Shown piece after piece: positions 44,568-56,762 of a DNA stretch of 64,000 bases (position 1 is its first letter; each line of letters opens with the position of its first letter). The position numbers were made by a program, and so were the translations under genes. The notes beneath the pieces are model-generated. The model saw only the letters and a list, made by a program, of their open reading frames with translations, was not told the origin of the DNA and made no database searches. Source of the DNA: Amycolatopsis sp. CA-128772 (lineage in GTDB: Bacteria; Actinomycetota; Actinomycetes; Mycobacteriales; Pseudonocardiaceae); contig NZ_PPHG01000023.1 of the NCBI RefSeq assembly GCF_002904295.1, positions 62,001 to 126,000 of the forward strand, in the 5' to 3' direction.

Positions 44568-45389
44568 ATGGTGCGAAGCCTCAAGGCCCGTGGACTCGCC
44601 GGCGAAATGGCCGCCGAGTTCGTGGGGACGATGATCCTCATCCTCTTCGGGTGTGGCGTGGTGGCGCAGGTCGCCGCCGCGGGCATCGGGGACCACGACA
44701 GCATCGCCTGGGCCTGGGGCCTGGGCGTCACGCTCGGTGTTTACGTCGCTTCGCGGATCAGCGGCGCGCACCTGAACCCGGCCGTAACGATCGCCCTCGC
44801 GGTGTTCAAGGGCTTCGAGTGGCGCAAGGTCGCCCCCTACGCCCTGGCGCAGACCGTCGGCGCGTTCCTGGCCGCGCTGCTGGTGCGCTGGAACTACACC
44901 GAGGTGCTCAACGCCAAGGACCCCGGCCTGACGATCAAGACCCAGGGCGTGTTCTCCACCCTGCCGGGTAACGGCACCCTGCCGGTGGGTGACTGGGGTG
45001 CCTTCCGCGACCAGATCATCGGCACCGCGATCCTGCTGATCGTCCTGTTCGCCATCACCGACCTCCGCAACACCTCGCCGGGCGCGAACCTGGCCCCGGT
45101 CGTCGTCGGCTTCCTCGTCGTCGCCATCGGCATGGCCTGGGGCACGAACGCCGGCTACGCGATCAACCCCGCCCGCGACTTCGGCCCGCGCCTGGCCTCC
45201 TGGCTGACCGGCTACGACACGGCGTTCACCGACCAGTACGGCTTCCCCTACTGGTGGATCCCGATCGTGGGCCCGGTCATCGGCGCCCTGGTCGGCGGCG
45301 CGATCTACAAGTACCTGATCGAGCGGTTCCTGCCCGCCGGTGACCCGCTGGACGCCATGCCCGCCAAGGACCTCGAGCCCGCCAACTGA
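44568..45389 (+). CDS. glpF: Glycerol uptake facilitator (aquaglyceroporin)
   Basis: 273 residues of the MIP family with six helices and two half-helices. Asn70-Pro-Ala in [10 protein letters not shown] and Asn200-Pro-Ala-Arg-Asp204 in [10 protein letters not shown] are the pore motifs; the Asp after the second NPAR marks the glycerol-conducting subfamily. A C-terminal cytoplasmic tail of about 30 residues follows. TGGAGGAAAG precedes the ATG at 44568. It is the first gene of the glpFKD operon: glycerol enters here, is phosphorylated by GlpK and oxidised by GlpD. Confidence 0.95.
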   Translation: MVRSLKARGLAGEMAAEFVGTMILILFGCGVVAQVAAAGIGDHDSIAWAWGLGVTLGVYVASRISGAHLNPAVTIALAVFKGFEWRKVAPYALAQTVGAFLAALLVRWNYTEVLNAKDPGLTIKTQGVFSTLPGNGTLPVGDWGAFRDQIIGTAILLIVLFAITDLRNTSPGANLAPVVVGFLVVAIGMAWGTNAGYAINPARDFGPRLASWLTGYDTAFTDQYGFPYWWIPIVGPVIGALVGGAIYKYLIERFLPAGDPLDAMPAKDLEPAN

Positions 45390-45417
45390 CCCACCGATCG
45401 AACACAGGAGCACGACC

Positions 45418-46932
45418 ATGCCGGACTTCGTCGGTGCCGTGGACCAGGGCACGACCAGCACCCGCTTCATGATCTTCGACCACGGCGGCAACGAAATCGC
45501 CCGCCACCAGCTCGAGCACGAGCAGATCCTGCCCAAGCCGGGCTGGGTCGAGCACGACGCCACCGAGATCTGGGAACGCACCCGCTCGGTCATCGCGACC
45601 GCGCTCAACAAGGCCGGCCTGACCGTCAACGACCTGGCCGCGCTGGGCATCACCAACCAGCGCGAGACCACCGTCGTCTGGAACCGCCGCACCGGCCGCC
45701 CGTACGGCAACGCCATCGTCTGGCAGGACACCCGCACCGACCGGATCGCCTCCGCGCTCGAGCGCGAGGGCAAGGGCGACATCATCCGCCGCAAGGCCGG
45801 CCTGCCGCCCGCCACCTACTTCTCCGGCGGCAAGCTGCAGTGGATCCTCGAGAACATCCCGGGCGTGCGCGAGGACGCCGAGAAGGGTGACGCCCTCTTC
45901 GGCACCACCGACTCGTGGCTCATCTGGAACCTCACCGGCGGCCCGGACGGCGGCGTGCACGTCACCGACCCGACCAACGCCTCCCGCACCATGCTGATGG
46001 ACCTCGAGAACCTCGACTGGGACGACGAGCTGCTGTCGTTCTTCACCGTCCCCCGCCAGATGCTCCCGGCGATCCGGCCGTCGTCGAACCCCGGCTTCGG
46101 CACCACCCGCACCGGCGGCCCGCTCGGCGGCGAGGTCGCCATCACCGGCGTCCTCGGCGATCAGCAGGCCGCCACCGTCGGCCAGGTCTGCTTCCGGCCC
46201 GGCGAAGCCAAGAACACCTACGGCACCGGCAACTTCCTGCTGCTCAACACCGGCCAGGAGCTGGTGCGCTCGCAGCACGGCCTGCTGACGACGCTGTGCT
46301 ACCAGTTCGGCGACGACAAGCCGGTCTACGCCCTCGAAGGCTCGATCGCCGTCACCGGGTCGGCCGTCCAGTGGCTGCGCGACCAGCTCGGCATCATCAG
46401 CGGCGCGTCCCAGAGCGAAAGCCTGGCCCGCCAGGTCGAGGACAACGGCGGCGTCTACTTCGTCCCGGCGTTCTCCGGCCTGTTCGCCCCGTACTGGCGC
46501 TCCGACGCCCGCGGCGCGATCGTCGGCCTCACCCGCGCCACGACGAACGCCCACATCGCGCGGGCCACCCTGGAGGCGATCTGCTACCAGACCCGCGACG
46601 TCGTCGAGGCGATGCAGAACGACTCCGGCGTGACGCTGGACGTGCTGCGGGTGGACGGCGGCGTCACCGCCAACGAGCTGTGCATGCAGCTGCAGGCGGA
46701 CATCCTCGGCGTGCCGGTGTCGAAGCCGGTCGTCGCCGAAACCACCGCGCTCGGTGCCGCGTACGCGGCCGGGCTCGCGGTCGGCTTCTGGAAGTCGACC
46801 GACGAGCTGGAGCAGAACTGGAACGAGGACAAGCGCTGGACGCCGTCGTGGAGCGACGAGCAGCGCGCCGAGGGCTACGCGGGCTGGCAGAAGGCCGTCG
46901 GCCGCACGCTCGACTGGGTCGACGTGCAGTGA
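45418..46932 (+). CDS. glpK: Glycerol kinase
   Basis: 504 residues, canonical Glp[17 protein letters not shown] holds the ATP phosphate loop; [50 protein letters not shown] and [17 protein letters not shown] are family signatures. It makes sn-glycerol 3-phosphate from glycerol and ATP. AGGAG lies before the ATG at 45418. Unlike its paralogue at 41462 it has no C-terminal extension. It is in the glpFKD operon, with 28 bp to glpF and 17 bp to glpD. Confidence 0.96.
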   Translation: MPDFVGAVDQGTTSTRFMIFDHGGNEIARHQLEHEQILPKPGWVEHDATEIWERTRSVIATALNKAGLTVNDLAALGITNQRETTVVWNRRTGRPYGNAIVWQDTRTDRIASALEREGKGDIIRRKAGLPPATYFSGGKLQWILENIPGVREDAEKGDALFGTTDSWLIWNLTGGPDGGVHVTDPTNASRTMLMDLENLDWDDELLSFFTVPRQMLPAIRPSSNPGFGTTRTGGPLGGEVAITGVLGDQQAATVGQVCFRPGEAKNTYGTGNFLLLNTGQELVRSQHGLLTTLCYQFGDDKPVYALEGSIAVTGSAVQWLRDQLGIISGASQSESLARQVEDNGGVYFVPAFSGLFAPYWRSDARGAIVGLTRATTNAHIARATLEAICYQTRDVVEAMQNDSGVTLDVLRVDGGVTANELCMQLQADILGVPVSKPVVAETTALGAAYAAGLAVGFWKSTDELEQNWNEDKRWTPSWSDEQRAEGYAGWQKAVGRTLDWVDVQ

Positions 46933-46949
46933 GTACGAGGAGGAACACC

Positions 46950-48638
46950 GTGACCCCGCTTTCCCCGCAGTACCGGGCGGAGACCCTGCGGAAGCTGGTG
47001 AGCGAAGAGGTCGACGTGCTCGTCGTCGGCGGGGGCGTGACCGGGGCCGGCGTCGCGCTCGACGCCGCGTCCCGGGGCCTGGAGACCGCGCTGGTCGAGG
47101 CCCGCGACTTCGCCGCCGGCACGTCCAGCCGGTCGTCCAAGCTGATCCACGGCGGCCTGCGCTACCTGGAGCAGCTGGACTTCAAGCTGGTGCGCGAAGC
47201 CCTCAAGGAACGCGGCCTGCTGCTGCAGAAGCTGGCCCCGCACCTGGTGCGGCCGGTCAAGTTCCTGGTCCCGCTGCAGCACCGGGTGTGGGAGCGCGGC
47301 TACATCGGCGCCGGCGTCACGCTGTACGACACCCTCGGCGGCGCCCGCGCGCTGCCGAGGCACCGGCACCTGTCCAAGCGGGGTGCCTTCAAAGCGGCGC
47401 CGGCGCTCGCGGACGACGCGCTGATCGGGGCGATCCAGTACTACGACGCCCAGGTCGACGACGCTCGCCACACGATGACGATCGCGCGGACGGCCGCCGA
47501 GCAGGGCGCTTCGGTCCTGACGCGGACACGCGTGACGTCGCTGCTTCGCGACGGCGAGCGCGTCGTCGGGGCGAAGGTCGTGGACCGCGAGAGCGGGGTC
47601 GAGTTCGAGATCCGCGCTCGCACGGTGGTCGCCGCGACCGGGGTGTGGAGCGACGACATGGCGGAGGCGGCGGGCATTCCCGCGCCGTTCACCGTCCGCG
47701 CCTCGAAGGGCATCCACCTGGTGGTGCCGCGGGAGAAGATCGACCTGGACACCGGGCTGATCCTGCGCACGGAGAAGAGCGTGCTGTTCGTCATCCCGTG
47801 GGGACGGCACTGGATCGTCGGCACCACCGACACCGAGTGGGACCTCGACCGCGAGCACCCGGCGGCCAGCCGGGCGGACGTCGATTACGTGCTCGGGCAC
47901 CTCAACGCCGTGCTCCGGACACCCGTGACGCACGATGACATCGAGGGCGTCTACGCCGGCCTCCGCCCGCTGCTGGCGGCGAAGGCGACCGCGACGACGA
48001 AGCTGTCGCGGGAGCACGCGGTGGCCCGCCCGGTGCCGGGCCTGGTCATCGTGGCCGGCGGCAAGTACACGACGTACCGGGTGATGGCCGCGGACGCGGT
48101 CGACGCCGCGGTCGAGGAGGTCGGCCGCCCGGCTCCGCCGTCGTGGACCGACCGGCTCCCGATCGTCGGCGCCGACGGCTACCACGAGCTGTGGGAGGGC
48201 CGGTTCGCCCTGGCCGCGCGGGCCGGGTTGCCGCTGACCCGCGTCGAGCACCTGCTGCAGCGGTACGGCACGCGGATCTGGAACCTCGTTTCGCTGATCG
48301 AGGACGATCCTTCGCTCGGGGACCCGATCACGGAGACCTCCGAGTACCTGCGCGTGGAGGCCGTCTACGCGGTCTCCCACGAGGGTGCGCTGCACCTGGA
48401 GGACGTCCTCACCCGGCGGACGCGAATCTCGATCGAGGAGCGCGACCGCGGGGTGGCGGCGGCTCCGGTCGTCGCCGGGCTGATGGCGCCGCTGCTGGGC
48501 TGGGACGCGCACCGGACGGACCGCGAGGTGGCGAACTACCTGGCCCGCGTCGAGGCGGAGCGCTCGGCCCAGGAGGCCCCGGACGACGCGGCGGCGAACG
48601 CCACCCGCCTCGCGGCGCCGGCGCTCCTGCCGAGCTGA
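46950..48638 (+). CDS. glpD: Glycerol-3-phosphate dehydrogenase (FAD-dependent)
   Basis: 562 residues, the GlpD length. The FAD-binding VLVVGGGVTGAGVALDAASRG is followed by the GlpD signatures GTSSRSSKLIHGGLRYLEQ and GGKYTTYRVMAADAV; the C-terminal DAO cap is complete. It oxidises glycerol 3-phosphate to dihydroxyacetone phosphate at the membrane, passing electrons to quinone. The GTG at 46950 has GAGGAGG seven bases upstream; a GTG at 46929 overlapping the glpK stop is possible but lacks its own site. Confidence 0.95.
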   Translation: MTPLSPQYRAETLRKLVSEEVDVLVVGGGVTGAGVALDAASRGLETALVEARDFAAGTSSRSSKLIHGGLRYLEQLDFKLVREALKERGLLLQKLAPHLVRPVKFLVPLQHRVWERGYIGAGVTLYDTLGGARALPRHRHLSKRGAFKAAPALADDALIGAIQYYDAQVDDARHTMTIARTAAEQGASVLTRTRVTSLLRDGERVVGAKVVDRESGVEFEIRARTVVAATGVWSDDMAEAAGIPAPFTVRASKGIHLVVPREKIDLDTGLILRTEKSVLFVIPWGRHWIVGTTDTEWDLDREHPAASRADVDYVLGHLNAVLRTPVTHDDIEGVYAGLRPLLAAKATATTKLSREHAVARPVPGLVIVAGGKYTTYRVMAADAVDAAVEEVGRPAPPSWTDRLPIVGADGYHELWEGRFALAARAGLPLTRVEHLLQRYGTRIWNLVSLIEDDPSLGDPITETSEYLRVEAVYAVSHEGALHLEDVLTRRTRISIEERDRGVAAAPVVAGLMAPLLGWDAHRTDREVANYLARVEAERSAQEAPDDAAANATRLAAPALLPS

Positions 48639-48648
48639 TCCGGCGTGC

Positions 48649-51058
<2,410 letters not shown>

Positions 51059-51066
51059 CCCGCGAC

Positions 51067-51093
51067 GGCCACCACGGTGCTCGTGGTGGCCTT
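51067..51093. terminator. Bidirectional terminator hairpin
   Basis: GGCCACCACG and CGTGGTGGCC form a 10-bp stem with a five-base loop, followed by TT, between the converging argG and oxidoreductase genes. Confidence 0.85.
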
Positions 51094-51101
51094 CCGCGCG
51101 G

Positions 51102-52109
51102 TCAGGGCACGAGCACGACCTTGCCGGTGACCGTGCCGGATTCGGCCAGCGCCAGGGCTTTCCCGGCTTCGGTCAGCGGGATCCGCGCGGCCACCTGCGC
51201 CGTGAGCTGCCCCTTCGCCGCCAGGGCGAAGACGGCGGTGAGGTCTTCGGTGAGCCGCGCGCGGAACTTCGCGAGGTTCCGCTTGCCGCCCCAGACGTTG
51301 TAGAAGTGCGCCCCGCGGCGGTTCGGCAGGACGTTCCACCACAGCAGCCGGGCGACCAGCTTCAGCACGGCGGGCTTCGGGTTGCCGCCGGTGTTCACCG
51401 TGGACGCGCTGCCGTAGGCGACCAGCGTGCCGCCCGGGGCGAGCAGGCGGAACGAGTCGACGATGCCGGGACCGCCGACGTGGTCGAAGACGGCGTCGAC
51501 CCCGCCGGGCGCCAGTTCGCGGACGCGGGCCGGCACGTCGCCGCGGTAGTCGAGGGCGGTGGCGCCGAGCGCGGTCACGACGTCGAGGTTGCGGGCCGAC
51601 GCGGTGCCGATCACCTCGATCCCGGCCGCCCGGGCGAGCTGCACCAGCGTCGAGCCGACGCCGCCGCTCGCGCCGTGGACCAGGATCGTGCCGCCGGGGC
51701 CGACCTTCGCGGTCCGGTGCAGCATCTGGTGGGCCGTGATGCCGTTGACCACGAACGTCTCGGCGTCGGCCGCGTCCAGCGCGTCGGGCACCGGAACCAG
51801 GTCGTCGGCGGGGACGGCGAGGTGGCTGCGCCAGCCGCCGATCTTGGTCATGGCGGCGACGCGGCGCCCGACCAAGGTCTCGTCCTCGGCTTCGAGCACG
51901 GTGCCGACGACGTCGTAGCCCGGCACGAAGGGGAACGGCGGCTGGTCGTAGTACTTGCCCCGGCGCATCTGCTGCTCGGCGAACGAGACGCCGGTGGCTT
52001 CGACGCGGACCAGGGCTTCCCCGCGGGCCAGGGGCGGCAGCTCGCGGTGCTCGACGCGCAGGCCGTCCGGCTCGACGAGGCCGGGGAGGACGATCTCGGT
52101 GACGTTCAT
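51102..52109 (-). CDS. Zinc-independent MDR / quinone oxidoreductase-type dehydrogenase
   Basis: 335 residues of the medium-chain dehydrogenase family. The N-terminal GroES-like domain (EALVRVEATGVSFAEQQMRRG, PFVPGYDVVGTV) lacks the catalytic zinc cysteines, and the NADPH fold starts at ILVHGASGGVGSTLVQLA. This is the quinone oxidoreductase/crotonyl reductase type that reduces quinones or enones. AAGGAA lies six bases before the ATG at 52109. A near-perfect palindrome at 52128 sits just upstream, and the TetR gene precedes it on the same strand, so it is probably the regulator's target. Confidence 0.9.
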   Translation of the reverse strand: MNVTEIVLPGLVEPDGLRVEHRELPPLARGEALVRVEATGVSFAEQQMRRGKYYDQPPFPFVPGYDVVGTVLEAEDETLVGRRVAAMTKIGGWRSHLAVPADDLVPVPDALDAADAETFVVNGITAHQMLHRTAKVGPGGTILVHGASGGVGSTLVQLARAAGIEVIGTASARNLDVVTALGATALDYRGDVPARVRELAPGGVDAVFDHVGGPGIVDSFRLLAPGGTLVAYGSASTVNTGGNPKPAVLKLVARLLWWNVLPNRRGAHFYNVWGGKRNLAKFRARLTEDLTAVFALAAKGQLTAQVAARIPLTEAGKALALAESGTVTGKVVLVP

Positions 52110-52127
52110 GGTGCTTCCTTTCAGTGT

Positions 52128-52147
52128 GAGTGACTGGTCAGTCACTC
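52128..52147. promoter_or_regulatory. TetR-type operator before the MDR gene
   Basis: Arms GAGTGACTG and CAGTCACTC are perfect inverted copies around a central GT. The same TGACTG/CAGTCA elements recur before the TetR gene. Confidence 0.75.
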
Positions 52148-52179
52148 GACGGGCGCGAAAAAGAACGACCTGGTGAAGG

Positions 52180-52749
52180 TCAGTTTTTGCCGGGGTGGCG
52201 GATGCCGGCGGACAGGACGGCGGCCCAGTCGCCGGTGTGCTCGTCGAGGTCGAGGGTGGCGATCAGGTGGCAGAGCTGGCCGTAGGCGATGAACCGCTGC
52301 ACCTGGTCGTCCTCGGCGCCGGAGCGGGCCTTGGCCAGCTCGGTCACCTTGGCCAGGCCGCGGCGGACGGCGTCGGCGATCTCCGGGGTGTCCGCGGCCG
52401 ACTGGGCGTGCACCTGCAGCATCAGCAGGTTCCGATCGGCGATGAGCTGTGCGTAGGCGCCCCCCATCTCGTGGAGGATCTTTCCGGGCTCGGCGTCCTC
52501 GGCACGGGCGGCGCCGTGGGAGAGGGCGTGCGCGACGAGTTCGTAGCAGCGGTCGAGGGCGGCGACGAACAGGGAAACCTTGCCGGGGAACAACTTGAAG
52601 ACGTACGCGGGGGAGATGTCGGCCCGGGCGGCCACGGTGCTGATCGGCGTGCTGTGGTAGCCGCCGCGGGCGAACTCGGCGATGGCCGCGTCGACGACGG
52701 CGTCCCGCCGGGCGTCGGAGGTGGAGAGGGTGGCACCGCGTTTCGTCAT
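52180..52749 (-). CDS. TetR-family regulator
   Basis: 189 residues. The TetR HTH spans about residues 13-60 (ARRDAVVDAAIAEFARGGYH, ISTVAARADISPAYVFKLFPGK); the helical C-terminal half is a ligand pocket with no recognisable ligand. The ATG at 52749 was preferred over an upstream in-frame ATG at 52851, which would reach across the probable operator at 52753. It precedes the MDR oxidoreductase by 70 bp and most likely represses both itself and that gene until an electrophile or quinone-like compound binds (inference). Confidence 0.92.
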   Translation of the reverse strand: MTKRGATLSTSDARRDAVVDAAIAEFARGGYHSTPISTVAARADISPAYVFKLFPGKVSLFVAALDRCYELVAHALSHGAARAEDAEPGKILHEMGGAYAQLIADRNLLMLQVHAQSAADTPEIADAVRRGLAKVTELAKARSGAEDDQVQRFIAYGQLCHLIATLDLDEHTGDWAAVLSAGIRHPGKN

Positions 52750-52752
52750 GTG

Positions 52753-52770
52753 AGTGACTGTACACTCACT
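52753..52770. promoter_or_regulatory. TetR-type operator before the TetR gene
   Basis: AGTGACTGTACACTCACT pairs with itself at 16 of 18 positions and shares AGTGACTG with the MDR-gene site. It lies four bases before the start codon, as expected for autorepression. Confidence 0.65.
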
Positions 52771-52925
52771 CTCGTCGCGAGGGCAAATCGGGGTGCGGCA
52801 ATCGAGTGACATCCACCCCCGCGCTGTCTCGGATGTGGGCGATTTGCCCACGGGCCGCGGGGTCGTCCGGTTACAGTCCGGCTACCGGTTCCGCCTGGGG
52901 GCGGCCGCCGGGGAACGGGGTGCAC

Positions 52926-55691
52926 ATGGGGCCTGAACTGCGGTTTCACCTGCTCGGACCGCTGACCGTGACGGACGGCGGCCGCTCGCTGGCGCTCGGC
53001 GGGGCGAAGCAGCGGGTGCTGCTGGCCCACCTGCTGCTCAACGCGAACCGGATGGTCACGCCCGGGCAGCTGACCGAGGCGATCTGGCCGGCCGGGCCGC
53101 CGACGTCGGCCACCGCGAACCTGCAGACGTACGTGTGGCGCCTGCGCCGGCTGCTGCCGGACGGCGCCGTCCTGTCCACCCGCGGCCCGGGGTACTCGCT
53201 GGCCGTCGACCCGGACGCCGTCGACGCGCACCGGTTCACCCGGCTCGTCGGCGAGGCCGCCCGTGCGGCGAAGGACGGCTCGCCCGAGTCGGCGCTGACG
53301 CTGCTGGCCGACGCCGAAGCGCTGTGGCGCGGCGACCCCCTGGAAGACCTGCCCACCGCGCCGGCCTGGGACGCCGAGCTCGGCCGGCTCGTCGAGAACC
53401 GGCTCGCCGCCGTCGAAGAGCGGCTGGCGCTGCAGGTGCGGCTGGGCCGGCACGACCCGGCGATCGCCGAGCTCACCGTGCTGCTGGCCGAACACCCCTA
53501 CCGCGAACGGCTCTGGCAGCAGTACCTGCTCGCGCTGGCCGGCGCGGGCCGTCGCGCCGAGGCGCTGCAGGCGTACACGACCGCGCGGGAGCGGCTGGTC
53601 ACCGAGCTCGGCGTCGAACCCGGGCCGGAGCTGCGGACCCTGCAGGCCGCGATCCTGGCCGGGGAGCCGTTGCCGGGGCCACCACCCGCGGCCGTCCCGC
53701 TCCGGCAGTTACCCGCGGACCTGCCCGACTTCACCGGGCGTGAGCAGTACGTCGAGGAGCTTTCCGCGGCGCTCGGGCCGGCGCCGGTCGTGCTGACCGG
53801 CGCGCCCGGCACCGGCAAGACGGCCCTCGCCATGCACGTCGCCCACCGCCTGGCCGGCCGCTACCCGGACGGTCAGCTCTACGTCGACCTCGCCGGCACC
53901 GGTGCGCCCTGCGACCCGGCCGAGGTCCTCGCCGACTTCCTGCACGCCCTCGGCGTCACCGGCAACACCGTCCCGGCCGGGCTCGACCAGCGGGCCGCGC
54001 TGTTCCGCTCGCGCCTGGCCGGCCGGCGGATGCTGCTGGTGCTCGACGACGCGGCGACCGCCGCCCAGGTCCGGCCGCTGGTGCCGGCCGACGCCGGGTG
54101 TGCGGTGCTGGTGACGACCCGCGGGCGGCTGCCCGAGCTGGCCGGCGCGAAGCACGTCGAGCTGCCCGTGTTCGGGGAACGGGAGGCGGCGCAGCTGCTT
54201 TCCGAACTGGCGGGCGCGGACCGGGTCGTCGGCGAGCCGGCCGAAGCCGCGGCGATCGTCCGGTGCTGCGGGTACCTGCCCCTGGCCATCCGCATCGCGG
54301 GCGCGCGGCTGGCCGGGCGGCAGGCGTGGAGCCTGCGCACGCTGCAGGACCGGCTGGCCGACGAGACCGGCCGGCTGAGCGAGCTGCGCGTCGGCGACCT
54401 GGGTGTCCGGCCGAGCTTCGAACTCAGCTTGCGCCAGCTGCCGCCGTCCGCGCGGACGGCGTTCGGCCGGACCGCGGTGCTGGGCGCGCAGGACTTCCCG
54501 AGCTGGGTGGTCGACGCGCTGCTGGACCGCGAGGGCACCCACGAGGTCCTCGACGTGCTCGTCGACGCGAACCTGGTTTCGCTGGCCGGGCGCGATTCCG
54601 GCGGCCACCCGCGCTACCGGCTGCACGACCTGCTGCGCTGCTACGCGGCGGAGCTCCTGGCGGAGGAACCCCTGGCCGCGCGCCGGTCGTCCCTGTCCCG
54701 GGTGTTGTCGGTGCTGCTGTCGCTGGCGAAGACGGCGGCGGCGGGCCTGCCCCCGGCGTTCGGCGCGATGACCGGACGGCCCCTGGCGGGTCCGCCGGCG
54801 CCGGCCCGGCTGGTGACGGACCCCCTGGCCTGGTTCACGGCGGAGCGCAAGCTGCTGGCGGCCGCGGTCCAGCTGGCGGCGGACGCGGGCCTGGACGAGC
54901 CGGCCTGGCAGCTGACGGCGGCGGCGGTCCCGTTCTACGACCTGCGCGGCGCGTACGACGACTGGCGCCGCAGCCACCTGACGGCTCTGGCGGCCGCGGA
55001 GGCGGCGGGCAACCGCGCGGGAGCGGCGGTGCTGAGCCGCGGTCTCGGCCAGGTCCGCCTGTACCACGACGAATACGACGCGGCGGCCGCCGACATGAGG
55101 CGTTCGGCGGCGTTGTTCGCGGAACTGGGCGACGTCCGCGGCGAGGCGCTGACGGTGGCGGGCCTGGGCACGGTGGCCCGCGTCCGCGACCGCCCACGCG
55201 AGGCCCTGGGGTTTTATCGCCGGGCGTTGGCGGGCCTGGAGCGCGCCTCGGACGGCAGCGGCGTCGCCCAGATGCGCAACTCGATCGGCTCGACGTATGC
55301 GTTGCTGGGCGAGTTCGCGGAGGCGCAGAGCTGGTTGCACCGGGCCCGCGAACTGGCCCGCGAGATCGAGGACCCGCACCGCGAGGCGAAGGTGCTGACG
55401 GAACTGGGCACGGTGCACCGCGACGCGGGCCGCCTCCCGGAGTCGTTGACGTGCCTGCGGCTGGCGTTGAGCATCCTGGAGCAACTCGACGACGAGAGGT
55501 GCAGCGCGTACGCGTTGCTGGGCATCGGCCAGACCCTGCTGGCGGCGGGGGAGCCGGTCCAGGCGAGGGGGGTGTGCGACCGGGCGTTGCGGGTGTTCCG
55601 CGAGACGGGCAACCACCAGGGCGAGACGACGGGGCTGGCGTTGCTGGAGCAGGTTCAGCGTCGCCGAGCACCTTCGGCGGCGCGGAGTTGA
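52926..55691 (+). CDS. AfsR/SARP-family transcriptional regulator (large, NB-ARC and TPR)
   Basis: 921 residues. An OmpR-type winged HTH (about 5-95: ELRFHLLGPLTVTDGGRSLA) and a bacterial transcriptional activation domain (about 100-245) form the SARP core. An NB-ARC STAND ATPase follows (Walker A TGAPGTGKTAL near 290; LLVLDDA), then a winged-helix region and C-terminal TPR-like repeats (about 700-900: GEALTVAGLGTVARVRDRPR, AKVLTELGTVHRDAGRLPES). This is the AfsR architecture that activates secondary metabolism. No biosynthetic cluster is within the window, so targets are elsewhere. The ATG at 52926 has GGGGAACGGGG upstream. Confidence 0.93.
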   Translation: MGPELRFHLLGPLTVTDGGRSLALGGAKQRVLLAHLLLNANRMVTPGQLTEAIWPAGPPTSATANLQTYVWRLRRLLPDGAVLSTRGPGYSLAVDPDAVDAHRFTRLVGEAARAAKDGSPESALTLLADAEALWRGDPLEDLPTAPAWDAELGRLVENRLAAVEERLALQVRLGRHDPAIAELTVLLAEHPYRERLWQQYLLALAGAGRRAEALQAYTTARERLVTELGVEPGPELRTLQAAILAGEPLPGPPPAAVPLRQLPADLPDFTGREQYVEELSAALGPAPVVLTGAPGTGKTALAMHVAHRLAGRYPDGQLYVDLAGTGAPCDPAEVLADFLHALGVTGNTVPAGLDQRAALFRSRLAGRRMLLVLDDAATAAQVRPLVPADAGCAVLVTTRGRLPELAGAKHVELPVFGEREAAQLLSELAGADRVVGEPAEAAAIVRCCGYLPLAIRIAGARLAGRQAWSLRTLQDRLADETGRLSELRVGDLGVRPSFELSLRQLPPSARTAFGRTAVLGAQDFPSWVVDALLDREGTHEVLDVLVDANLVSLAGRDSGGHPRYRLHDLLRCYAAELLAEEPLAARRSSLSRVLSVLLSLAKTAAAGLPPAFGAMTGRPLAGPPAPARLVTDPLAWFTAERKLLAAAVQLAADAGLDEPAWQLTAAAVPFYDLRGAYDDWRRSHLTALAAAEAAGNRAGAAVLSRGLGQVRLYHDEYDAAAADMRRSAALFAELGDVRGEALTVAGLGTVARVRDRPREALGFYRRALAGLERASDGSGVAQMRNSIGSTYALLGEFAEAQSWLHRARELAREIEDPHREAKVLTELGTVHRDAGRLPESLTCLRLALSILEQLDDERCSAYALLGIGQTLLAAGEPVQARGVCDRALRVFRETGNHQGETTGLALLEQVQRRRAPSAARS

Positions 55692-55812
55692 GGTTCGTGT
55701 TCGTCGCTTGTGGAGGGTTCGGGTCGGCGGCCGGTCGCGTGGCCGAGTCCGCCGGCTCTACCCCATCGCTCGCGGTCCGCACGTCCGCGGTCACAAAGGC
55801 GTGAGCGAGCGC

Positions 55813-55917
55813 GGAACTCGCGTGATCTAAGCCGGAACTCGCGTGATCCCGGCCGGAACTCGCGTGACTCGAGCCGGAACTCGCGTGACTCGAGCCGGAA
55901 CTCGCGTGATTGCGGGG
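55813..55917. repeat. 21-bp-period tandem array, GGAACTCGCGTGA core
   Basis: The 13-mer occurs unchanged five times at 55813, 55834, 55855, 55876 and 55897, a strict period of 21 bp (two helical turns). The eight bases between copies vary slightly. The CTCGCGTGA part is the reverse complement of the core in the array at 36095. It lies between the converging SARP and NlpC/P60-like genes. Confidence 0.92.
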
Positions 55918-55963
55918 GCATCTCGGCGAGGTGGGCCGCCGGGAGGCGGCCCACCGGTGCCGG

Positions 55964-56470
55964 TCAGTTGCTGTTGCCCGGCTTCCAGCCCAGGTAGTTC
56001 GCGAAGTAGCCCTGCCGGGCGTGGCCGATCGCGCCGTTGACGCTCGTGGCCCACACGCCGCCGCTGCCGTCCGCGATGCCGACGTGGCCGTAGGCCGAGA
56101 TGTTCCAGAACACGAACGCGCCGCGGGGCGGGGTGCCCGTCGTGTGGCGGGCGCCGTCCGAGGAGTGCCAGTGGTCGATCGCGCTCGCGTGGTGGGTCAC
56201 GCGGTCCCACGCCAGGCGGACCGCCTTCTCGCAGTAGCCCTGGTAGGCCGTGCTGCCGTTGCGGCCGGAGAACCAGGCGATCGCCTGGTTTGCCGTGCGG
56301 GCCGCGGCCAGGTCGGCGGCCGAATCCGTGATCACCGCGCCCGGGTCGGCGATGTCGGCCGCGGTCACGTCCGCATACACCTCCGCGGGCGCGGCGGTGG
56401 CGATCGAAGCGCCGCCGAAGAGCAGGGCGGCCGAGAGCGCCGCCGCCTGGCAGATGGTCCTGGTACGCAT
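55964..56470 (-). CDS. Secreted NlpC/P60- or CHAP-like hydrolase
   Basis: 168 residues. The signal peptide (MRTRTICQAAALSAALLFGG, cleavage near ATAAP) is followed by a papain-like amidohydrolase pattern: a candidate nucleophile Cys80 in YQGYCEKAVRLAW, RGAFVFWN in place of the usual PGDLVFF, and a candidate His129 in YGHVGIADG. Such enzymes cut peptidoglycan peptides or act on small acyl substrates. The protein has no wall-binding repeats and is close to the minimum domain size. GGGAGA precedes the ATG at 56470. It diverges from the C70-like protease gene. Confidence 0.75.
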   Translation of the reverse strand: MRTRTICQAAALSAALLFGGASIATAAPAEVYADVTAADIADPGAVITDSAADLAAARTANQAIAWFSGRNGSTAYQGYCEKAVRLAWDRVTHHASAIDHWHSSDGARHTTGTPPRGAFVFWNISAYGHVGIADGSGGVWATSVNGAIGHARQGYFANYLGWKPGNSN

Positions 56471-56762
56471 GGGGTCTCCCTCGGGTGGCCGGGACCTCGT
56501 GTCCCGGCGACGGGGACGAACCCTGCCCACGCCCGCTACACCGCCACTACACCGCCGCTCGCGAACACCCGGGACGACGCCCGCCGGAATCCGTCCGGAC
56601 GCCCCTTCCCGATGCCGGAATCCAGCACCCCGGAACTGCCGGTATCCGCCGGGAACGCTTTCCCCGCGCCGCCATCCTCCGTTAGTAGGTACCGGATTCC
56701 CGGCCCCGCGCGGAGTATTCCGTGCCACCACGTCGAATCGTCACCGGCTGGAGGAACACTTC

